64,000 bases of DNA, from NCBI RefSeq assembly GCF_036669915.1, contig NC_089315.1, positions 31,295,386 to 31,359,385 on the forward strand, written 5' to 3'. The notes under the pieces were generated by a model. The model was not told where the DNA came from and searched no databases. It saw only the letters and a list, made by a program, of their open reading frames with translations. Both the position numbers and the translations under genes were made by a program. Shown piece by piece: positions 55,033 to 64,000 of this stretch. Source of the stretch: Pocillopora verrucosa. Its lineage: Eukaryota > Cnidaria > Anthozoa > Scleractinia > Pocilloporidae. How positions within the stretch are numbered: the stretch's first letter is position 1; each line of letters opens with the position of its first letter.

Positions 55033-55650
55033 TTTCATTTGGAAACGTGGAATGTAGTTCGGTGCAGATCAGTGTAGCGAGGTGCAGTGACTGTCCTGTA
55101 TGGTACTTTCCAGTTCAATCCAGGGTAGTGCAGTTTATTCTAGTCTAGTGAATTCAAGCTAAGACTAAGACAGTCCAGTCAAGTGCAGTGCCGTCCAGTT
55201 CAGTCATCTGAAGTGCTGTTCGCCTCAGTCCAGTCCGGTCCACTCCACTGACGCGCGGTCCAGTCCTCTCGGTGGAATCTGCGCCCGTCCAGTCCAGTCC
55301 AGTCCCGTCCAGTCCAGTCCAGTTCGTTCCCGACCAATTCCAATTCATCCTCTCCCAGCTAAATACATTTCAATCCAGCGTAGCCCAGGTCCATACAACT
55401 CAATAGCAGTCGATTCTAGTCCAGTCAAGTGTAGTGCAGAGCAGTGCAATCCGTAAGAGCTCAGCCCAGTCCCGTCCCATCCAGTCGAGAACAACTAATT
55501 GCCACCGAGTCCAGGACACCGCAGTCCTGCTCAGTCGAGTTAGGAACAACAACGTGCATTGCGGCCCATCCAGTGAAGTGAAGTGCTATTCCGAAAAGCC
55601 CACATTTAAGCCCATACAAGAGTATTTCAGACAAGTGTTCAGTTGTCACA
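55033..55650 (+). repeat. CAGTC-rich pentameric block 2
   Basis: Close relative of block 1, opening with the shared AAACGTGGAATG and ending near the GAGCGTCTACTT landmark that also follows blocks 1 and 3. Confidence 0.85.
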
Positions 55651-56638
55651 CCAACTCAAGGGAGAGCGTCTACTTCCATTGTCGTAGAAAGGTTTTCTTT
55701 AATGATACCTTGCACCACTTAGGCCGGTCACTTGGGCTTTACTTTTAATAAAAGTGTATCTAATAACTTATAAACAAACAAAAATTATTGATAATCAATA
55801 AAAGATAAAATAAAGATATCTCAATAACTGATAGCATTGATTAATTCTTGAAGAACTAAAGAAATGATGAATTGATAGGGAGATCAATAAATATGTAAAT
55901 AAATTGATATATAAATAGGTTGAGAAATAGTTACGTTGTTAATTAATTGACCTTTAGAAAGACACAAGCAATCACTGGGTCGCTAATGATTCATGGCTCA
56001 ATTTGCAACACTGGGATATCAGTAGAGCAGGACTGGAATGGATAATCAAAACAGAAAGCTGAGAACCAGCTGCGAGGAGAATCCAAGGCTAGGACATAAC
56101 CAGAGGTACGTTAACTTTCTGAGTAATGGATTAAAAGCTACTCGAGGCGGATTGTCTTCCTCTTACAAAAAGTACTAAATATTGTAGTATAATATTGAAG
56201 TTAAAGCACGGATATCAGTATAGGAGGACTAGATTGCTTCATTAGAAGATAGTCATAACAACAAGCTGAGCTACAACAGCGAGGAGAATCCAAGGCTAGG
56301 ACATAACCACAGGTACATTTAATTTCTGAGTAATAATTTAAAGGCTAGTCGAGGCGGATTGTCTTCCTCTTACAAAAGTGCTGCATAGTATAGTATAGTA
56401 AAATATTGAATTTAAAGCTGGGATGTCAATAGAACAGGACTGGAGTGCTTCACGGAAAGATAGCCATAACAACAAGCTGAGATACAACAGAGAGGAGAAT
56501 CCAAAGCTAGGACATAACCACAGGTATGTTAAATGTCTCAGTAAAGGAAGCATAGTATAGTCTACTCTAAGAGCTAAGGTTGTCTCGAGTTTGCCAGAAT
56601 TAATATAAAAGAAGAGCGCGCCTTTTTTTCCATTTTAG

Positions 56639-56707
56639 AGCTTGAGACAGTCTAACTTTCTGCAACTCACGATAAGCTCATTTCAGCGACCTTGCATCAC
56701 GGGGTAG
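56639..56707 (+). other. B cassette, example copy (exon-like, 69 bp)
   Basis: Preceded by the acceptor TTTTTTTCCATTTTAG and followed by GTAAGTAAAT. Other B copies near 51105, 53546, 54138, 57007, 57512, 58314, 60396, 60897, 61400, 61715 and 62500 share both borders, most ending CTGAGAAG before GTAAG. Confidence 0.7.
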
Positions 56708-57281
56708 GTAAGTAAATAATCATAACAATTTGATACTAACCCGTGTAAGATGGGTTCGTTCACTGATAGGAAAACCCTGATGCGTTGCCTAAAGCAGTTG
56801 TAGGAAAAAGTTATGGTCGATCATTACTACAGGTCATCTGAAACAGGTAAGGCTGGCATGTTTTGATTGCAACGAGTTTTGTTAGATTATTATTTATTAT
56901 GATTATTGTTAAATGTCTAAATAAAAGGTAGTCTAGTGTAGGAGTTAAGGTTGTCTCAAGTTTTTCAGAATTAATATAAAAGAAGAGCGCGCCTTTTTTT
57001 CCATTTTAGAGCTTAAGACACTTTAACTTTCCGCAACTCACGATAAGCTCATTTCAGCAACTTTGAACCACTGAGAAGGTAATTAAATAAGCATAACAAT
57101 TTGATACTTACCTGTGTAAGATGAGTTCGTTCACTGATAGGAAAACTCTGATGCGTTGCCTAAAGCAGTTGTAGGAAAAAGTAATGGTCGATCAGCACTA
57201 CAGGTCATCTGAAAGAGGTAAGGCTGGCATGTTTGATTTGAACCAAGTTTTGCTAGATTATTTTTTTCCAGCATGACCTCG

Positions 57282-57390
57282 TGGCTCAGTTCGGATCAGA
57301 GAACGACTGGAGTGCGTCATAAAAAGAGAGCTATAACAACAAGCTGAGCGACAACAAAGAGGAGAACTCAAAGCTAGGACATAACCACAG
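57282..57390 (+). other. A cassette, example copy (exon-like, 109 bp)
   Basis: Bounded by TTTTTTTCCAG and GTATGTTAAA. The 3' end reads AGGACATAACCACAG in nearly all of about 18 copies across the array. Some copies (for example 60656) have lost the acceptor AG. Confidence 0.65.
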
Positions 57391-58807
57391 GTATGTTAAA
57401 TATCTCAGTAAAGGAACTATAGTCTAGTCTAGTATAGTCTAGTCTAAGAGTTAAGGTTTTCTCGAGTTTGCCAGAATTAATATAAAAGAAGAGCGCGCCT
57501 TTTTTCCATTTTAGAGCTTGAGACATTTTAAATTTCTGCAACTCACAATAAGCTCATTTCAGCGACTTTCCACCACTTAGAAGGTTAGTAAACAATCATA
57601 AAAATTTCATACTAACCTGTGTAAGATGGGTTCCTTCACTGATAGGAAAACCCTGATGCGTTGCCTATAGCAGTTGTGACAAAAGGTTATGGTCGATTAG
57701 TACTACAGGTCATCTGAAAGAGGTAAGGCCGGCATGTTTTGATTTGCAACAAGTTTTGTTAGATTTTTTTTGATCATGACCTCGTTGCTCAGTTTGGATC
57801 AGAGCAGGACCAGAGTACTTCATAAAGAGTCATAACAACAAGCTATACGATAAGCTCATTTCAGCGACTTTGCATCACTGAGAACGTAAGTAAATAATCA
57901 TAATAATTTGATACTAACCTGTGTAAGATGAGTTCGTTCACTGATAGGAAAACCTTGATGCGTTGTCTAAAGCAGTTATAGGAAAAAGTTATGTTTGATC
58001 AGCACTACAGGTCATCTGAAAGAGGTAAGACCGGCATATTTTAAATGCAACAAGTTTTGTTAGATTTTTTTTTCATCTTGATCTCGTGGCTCAGTTCGTA
58101 TCAGAGAAGGACTGGAGTGCTTCATAGAAAGAGAGCCATAAGAACAACGTGAGCTACAACAGCGAGGAAAATCCAAAGGTAGGACCTAACCACAGGTATG
58201 TAAAATGTCTCAGTAAAGGAAGTCTAGGCTGGTGTAGTCTAGTGTAGGAGTTAAGGTCGTCTCGAGTTTGTTAGAATTAATGCAAAAGAACAGCGGGCCC
58301 TTTTTTCGGTTTAAGAGCTTTAGACATTTAAACTTTCTGTAGCGCAAGAAAAGCTCATTTTCAGCGGCTTAACATCACTGAGAAGGTAAGTAAGAATCAT
58401 AACAATGTGATACTAACCTGTGTAAGATGGGTTCGTTGGCTGATAGCAAAACCCTGATGCGTTGCATAAAGCAGTTGTAGGAGAAAGTTATGGTCGTTTA
58501 ATCTTGCAGGTCATCTGAAAGAGGTAACGCCGGCATTTTTTGATTGCAACAGGTTGTTAGATATTTTCTTTAAGCATGACCTCGTGGCTCACTTCAAATC
58601 ACGTCAAGACAAATGGCACATCGAGCGCTTTATAGGTAATATGTAATCATTTGTAAGAGTTATTCTTTCTTCTAGACTATCTGAAATTTTCTGTTTACTG
58701 AACTTTTAGGTGGTTTCCTGATTAATTGTTTTAATGACAACGTTTGACAATGTGACGTGTTTATTATTTCAACATCCTATTTTCTTTGAACAGTTTTCTG
58801 TTTTCAG

Positions 58808-58880
58808 TGGAGAAAAACTAGCGTTTTCAAACAAGGCCTAATCAGCAGCCCTTCAGAAAGGTGACAGATGACGATTAACT
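58808..58880 (+). other. E cassette, copy 3
   Basis: 73 bp, same borders as copies 1 and 2, few substitutions. Confidence 0.7.
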
Positions 58881-59166
58881 GTAAGTATTCAATTATGGGA
58901 CAAATTAAGGACAAAAAACACGATACCCATTGTTACATATTTCGTATGCTCAAAACACGAATTGTCTTAAATAATTAAAACTGAAACTAGCCTCATAATA
59001 TAATTTTTATTTCGTTGATGTTTTCTCAAAACATCAGTATATTATAAGTCTTTATTAGCACTCTTTTTGCATGTAAGTCAAGTGTAGATAAATGTATTGC
59101 CATCTACTCCATTGAAGTTTAGGTAACCCAGAACAATCATTTTAACTTACTGCCAGTGCTGTGCTA

Positions 59167-59790
59167 AGCTATCCTGTGTGGTTCAGTCCAGTGGATTACA
59201 TTCATATACAGTGCAGTACAGTTTCACTTCGCGTGGAATGCAGTTCGGTGTAGATCAGTGTAGCGAGGTGCAGTGACTGTCCTGTATGGTACTTTCCAGT
59301 TCAATGCAGGGTAGTGCAGTGTAGTGCAGTCTGGTGAAGTCAAGCTCAGACTAAGACAGTCCAGTCCAGTAAAGTGCATGCCGTCCAGTTCAGTCTTCTG
59401 AAGTGCTGTCCGGCTCAGTCCGGTGCACTCCACTGACGTGCGGTCCAGTCCAATTCCAATTCATTCCCTTCCAGCTAAGTACATTTCAGTCCAGCATAGC
59501 CCAGGTCCATATAAGTCAACAACAGTCGAGTCTAGGCCAGTCAAGTACAGTGCAGAGCAGTGCAGAGCAGTGCAGAGCAGTGCAGAGCAGTGCAATCCGT
59601 AGCAGCTCAGTCCAGTCCCGTCCCGTCCACTCCAGAACAACTGCCGTTGAGTCTAGCACAACGCAGACGTACTCAGTCAAGTTAGGAACAACCGAGTGCA
59701 TTGCGGCCCGTCCAGTCAAGTGAAGTGCTATTCGGAAAAGTCCACATTGAAGCCCATACAAGTGTATTTAAGTCCAGTCTTGTCTTCAGT
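59167..59790 (+). repeat. CAGTC-rich pentameric block 3
   Basis: Same organisation as blocks 1 and 2. It includes a short perfect array of the 10-mer GTGCAGAGCA near 59548-59590, a recent local expansion. Confidence 0.85.
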
Positions 59791-60069
59791 TGTCACACCA
59801 ACACAATCAAGAGCGTCTACTTACGGCATTGTCGTAGACAGGTCTTTTGTTATGATACCATAATAAAAGTATACCTTGTAACTGAAAAGTAAACAAGAAT
59901 AATTAATAATCAACCAAGATAAAATAAAGAAATAAAATATCGTACACAGGTCTTTTTTAATGATACCTTAATAAAAATATACCTAATAAATGAAAAGTAA
60001 ACAAGAATAATTGATAATCAATCAAAGATAAAATAAAGAAATAAAATATATATCTCAATCACTGAAAAC

Positions 60070-63000
60070 ATTGATTAATTCTTGAAGAACTAAAGAAATG
60101 ATGAATTAATAGGGAGATAAATAAATATGTAAATAAATTGATATATTAATAAGTAAAGAAAATGGTTACGTTGTTAAATAAACGTAACCCTGACCTCGTG
60201 GCTTAGTTCGGATCAGAGCAGGACTGGAGTGCTTCATAAAAAGAGAGCCATAACAAAAAGGTGAGCTACAGGTATATTAAATGTCTCAGTAAAGGAAGTA
60301 TACTATAGTCTATTCTAGTCTAATCTAAGAGTTGAGGTTGTCTCCAAATTGTTAGAATTACTATAAAAGAAGAGCGCGCCTTTTTTCCATTCTAGAGCTT
60401 AAGACATTTTAACTTTACTGCAACTCACGATAAGCTCATTTCAGCGACTATGCATCACTGAGAAGGTAAGTAAATAATCATAACAATTTGATACTAACTT
60501 GTGTCAGATGGGTTCCTTCACTGATAGGAAAACCCTAATGCGTAGCCTAAAGCAGTTGTAAGAAAAAATTATGATCGATCAGCACTACATGTCATCTGAA
60601 AGAGGTAAGGCCGGCATGTTTCCATTGCAACAAGTTTCGTTAGATTTTTTTTTCATCATGATTTCGTGGCTCAGTTCCGATCAGAGCAAGACTGGAGTGC
60701 TTCATAAAAAGAGAGCCATAACAACAAGCTGAGCTACAGCAGAGAGGAGAATCCAGAGCTAGGACATAACCGCAGGTTTGTTAAATGTCTCATTAAAGGA
60801 AGTATACTATAGTCTATTCTAGTCTAGTGTAAGAGTTAATATTGTCTCGAGTTTGCCAGAATTAACATAAAAAACCAGCGTACCTTTTTTTCCCATTTTA
60901 GAGCTTGGGACATTTAACTTTCTGCAACTCACGATAAGCTCATTTCAGCGACTTTGCATCACTGAGAAGGTGAGTAAATAATCACAACAATTTGATGCTG
61001 ACCTGTGTAAGATGAATTCGTTCACTGATAGGAAAACCCTGATGTGTTGCCTAAAGCAGTTGTAAGAACAAATTATGGTCGATCAGTACTACCGGTCATC
61101 TGAAAGAGGTAAGGCCGGCATGTTTTGATTGCAACAAGTTTTGTCAGATTATTTTTTTTCAGCATGACCTCGTAGCTCAGTTCGGATCAGAGCAGGACTG
61201 GAGTGCTTCATAAAAAGAGAACCATAACTAAAAACTGAGCTACAACAGAGGAGAATTCAAAGCTAGGACATAACCACAGGTTTGTTAAATGTCTCGGTAA
61301 AGGAAGTATACTATAGTCTAGTCTAGTCTAAGAGTTAAGGTTGACTCGAGTTTGTCAGAACTGAGATAAAAGAAGAGCACGCCTTTTTTTCCATTTTAAA
61401 GCTTGAGACAGTTCAACTCTCTGCAACTCACGATAAGCTCATTTCAGCGACTTTGCATCACTGAGAAGGTAAGGAAATAATGTTAACAATTTGATACTAA
61501 CCTGAGTAAGATGAGTTTTTTCACTGATAGCAAAACCCTGATGCGTGATACTCTAACCTGAGCTACAACATCGGGGAAAATCCAAAGCTAGGACCTAACC
61601 ACAGTAAAGGAAGTCTAATGTAGTCTAGTCTAGTGTTGGAGTTAAGGTTGTCTCGAGTTTGCCAGAATTAATAAAAAAGAACAGCGGGCCCTTTTTTTCG
61701 GTTTAAGAGCTTTAGACATTTTAACTTTCTGTAGCTCAAGAAAAGCTCATTTTCAGCGGCTTAGCATCACTGAGAAGGTAAGTAAAGAACTATAACAATG
61801 TGACACTAACCTGTGTAAGATGGGTTCGTTGGCTGATAGCAAAACCCTGATGCGTTGCATAAAGTAGTTGTAGGAGAAAGTTCTGGTCGTTCAGCACTAC
61901 AGGTCATCTGAAAGAGGTAAGGCCGGCATGTTTTGATTACAACAAGTTTTGTTATATTTTTTCTTTTTAGTAGGACCTCGTGGCTCACTTTGGATCACGT
62001 CATAAACAAGAAGCACATCGAGCGCCTTATAGGTAATATGTAATCATTTGTAAGAGTTATTCTTTGTTCTAGACAGCTGAAAGAGGTAACGCCGGCATTT
62101 TTTGATTGCAACAGGTTGTTAGATATTTTCTTTTAAGCATGACCTCGTGGCTCACTTCAAATCACGTCAATCAATTTCTGAGTAATGGACTACAGGTTAG
62201 TCGAAACAGAAAAAGTGCTACATACTGTAATATAGTAACGAGTTGAATTTAAAGCTGGGCTATCAGTAAAACAGGACTGGAGTGCTTCAGGAAAAGATAG
62301 CCATAACAACAAGCTGAGCTACAACGGCGAGAAGAATCCAAGGCTAGGAAATAACCACAGGTATGTTAAGTGTCTCAGGAAAGGAGTACAGTCTAGTCTA
62401 GTCTAGTCTAGTCAAGGTGTAGGAGTTAAGGTTGTCTCGAGTTTGCCAGAATTTATATAAAAGAAGAGCGCGCCTTTTTTTCGATTTAAGACCTTGAGGC
62501 ATTTTAACTTCCTCCAGCTCAAGATAAGCTCATTTTTAGCGGCTGTCCATCACTGAGAAGGTAGGTAAAGAATTATAATACTGTGATACTAACCTGTGTG
62601 GGGCATGGGCTCATTGGCTGATAGAAAAACCCTGATGCGTTGCATAGAGCAGTTGGAGGAAAAACTTATGGTTGATCAGCACTACAGGTCATCTGAAAGA
62701 GGTAAGGCCGGCATGTTTCCATTGCAGCAACTTTTGTCAGACTTTTTCTTTTGGGCATGATCTCGTGGCTCAGTTCGGATCAGAGCAGGACTGGAGTGCT
62801 TCATAAAAAGAGAACCATAACAACAAGCTGAGCTACAACAGCGAGGAGAATCCAAAGCTAGGATATAACCACAGGTACGTTAAATTTCTGAGTAGTGGAT
62901 GAAAGGCTAGTCCAAGCGGATTGTCTTCCTCTTAGAAAAGTGCTACATAGTACAATATAGTATTGAATTTAAAACTGGAATATCGGTAGAGCAGGACTGG

Positions 63001-64000
63001 ACTGCTTCACGAAAAAATGGCCAAAACAACAAGCTGAGCTACAACAGCGTGAAGAATCCAAAGCTAGGACATAACTACAGGTATGTAGTTTGCAACGTCG
63101 GTGGGTTCGTTGGCTTATAAGAAAACTCTGATGCGTTGCATAGAGGAGTTGTAGGAAAAAGTTATGGTCGATCTGAAAGGTCATCTGAAAGAGGTAAGGC
63201 CGGCATGTTTTGATTGCAACAAGTTGTTAGATTTTTTCTTTTCAGCATGACCTCGTGGCTCCCTTTGGATCACATTATAAACAAGTAGTACATCGAGCGC
63301 TTCATAGGTAAGATGTAATCATTTGTAAGAATTATTCTTTCTTTTAGAATTATTCTTTCTTTTTAGACTGAAATTTCTGTTTACAGAGCTTTTTAGGTGC
63401 TTTCCTGATTAATTGGTTTAATGACAACGTTTCACTACTCACTATGTGACGTGTTTCACATTTCAACACCTTTTTTTCTCTGAACAGTTTTCCGTTTTCA
63501 GTGGAGAAAAAAAATAGTGTTTTAAAACAAGGCCTAATCAGCAGCCCCTCAGACAGGTCACAGATGACGATTAATTGTAAGTATTCAGTTATGGGACAAT
63601 TCAAGGACAACTAACACGATATCCATTGTTACATATTTCGTATGCTCAAAAACACGAATTGTCTTGAATGATTGAAACTGAAACTAGCTTCATAATATAA
63701 TTTTTATTTAGTTGATCTTTTCTCAAAACATCAGTATATCATCCGTCTTTATTCGTAGTCTTTTGCATAAAAGTCAAGTGCAGATTAATGTATTGCCGTA
63801 AACTCCATTGCAGTTTATGCAATCCAGAACAAGCCTTTTAACTTACTTCCAGCGCTGTGCAAAGCTATCCTGTGTGGTCTAGTCCAATGAAGTACATTCA
63901 CGTGCAGCGCAGTACAGTCTTTGTCAGTTTCATTTAAAAACGTGCAATGCAGTTCGGTGCAGATCAGTCTAGCGAGGTGCAGTGAACTGACTGTCCTGTA
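60070..64000 (+). repeat. Higher-order repeat unit 4 (at least 3.9 kb, runs off the window)
   Basis: Starts at the anchor (60070). Holds B near 60396, 60897, 61400, 61715 and 62500; C at 60528, 61032, 61840 and 62625 plus degraded copies; several A; D at 63246; E at 63502-63576; and the start of a CAGTC-rich block (from about 63860) cut by the window end. It also shows internal rearrangements, such as a second D-like fragment near 62138. Confidence 0.85.
63502..63576 (+). other. E cassette, copy 4
   Basis: 75 bp here, with a small insertion in the A-run. Borders CAG and GTAAGT are kept. Confidence 0.7.

Larger units (their letters stand above)
52614..55835 (+). repeat. Higher-order repeat unit 2 (3.2 kb)
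   Basis: Same anchor and order as unit 1, including the ATGGTCTATGTATTAAC block (52740). It has five A cassettes (near 52979, 53175, 53393, 53805 and 53998), two B (about 53546 and 54138), one full C (54258-54334), one D (54387-54448) and one E. A CAGTC-rich block and AT-rich tail follow. The first B is followed by a degraded C. Confidence 0.85.
55836..60069 (+). repeat. Higher-order repeat unit 3 (4.2 kb)
   Basis: Lacks most of the ATGGTCTATG block (truncated near 55948) but gains B-C pairs: B near 56639, 57007, 57512, 57850 (partial) and 58314; C at 56770, 57141, 57646, 57948 and 58447. A cassettes lie near 56076, 56281, 56492, 57360 and 58165. One D, one E and one CAGTC-rich block follow, as in the other units. 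Confidence 0.85.

Noticed and set aside
55154..55348. Trp/Asp/Gly/Thr-rich and Gln/Ser-rich open frames in the CAGTC-rich blocks
   Set aside because: Explained by 5-base periodicity; no start context, splice support or conservation between blocks.
50381..64000. CRISPR-like or bacterial repeat system
   Set aside because: Repeat sizes, splice-like borders and the surrounding spliced animal genes exclude a CRISPR array; there are no short identical repeats with unique spacers.

Overview
This is AT-rich animal nuclear DNA. It has spliced genes with GT-AG introns, single-exon rhodopsin-class GPCRs, a forkhead gene, a RIO2 kinase and a CARD/NB-ARC/TPR gene. The tRNA-derived SINEs, Penelope-like (GIY-YIG) remnants and a LINE remnant are of kinds I associate with anthozoan cnidarians, most likely a stony coral. 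That placement is an inference from gene and repeat style, not a database match.

Layout. 1-7153: a single-exon FoxQ2-type forkhead gene (2703-3797, +) in long gene-free flanks. 7154-8041: a compound tRNA-derived SINE cluster inside one 15-bp target duplication. 8185-10374: a TIR-bounded element carrying a decayed NHL/SAP gene. 11240-11640: a LINE reverse-transcriptase tail. 12531-18612 (+): RIOK2 in 11 exons, with Penelope debris in two introns. 19156-22683 (-): a seven-exon gene that I do not recognise, convergent with RIOK2, with a 21-bp minisatellite in its last intron. 24218-29543 (+): a four-exon CARD-NB-ARC-TPR gene, with NF-kB- and STAT-like sites just upstream and a MITE in intron 1. 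30204-42302: three related intronless GPCRs (-, +, -) spread over 12 kb. 45599-47146: a local duplication with an insertion, and a small hAT-like MITE.

48470-64000 is a large higher-order repeat array of about 15 kb that runs off the window edge. Four nested units grow from 2.2 to 3.2 to 4.2 kb and beyond. They are built from exon-like cassettes with conserved TACTAAC branch sites, AG acceptors and GTAAG donors, plus pentameric CAGTC-rich blocks. The cassettes keep their exact length (77 bp in eleven copies) but not an open reading frame. This looks like a repeatedly duplicated, spliced, probably non-coding transcription unit and is the most unusual thing in the window.

Functional themes are a developmental transcription factor (foxQ2), 40S ribosome maturation (RIOK2), innate-immune or apoptotic sensing (CARD-NB-ARC-TPR) and peptide-type GPCR signalling. 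The genes are neighbours, not an operon. Exon coordinates were derived by reading splice signals and checking that phases add up; transcript data are not available here.
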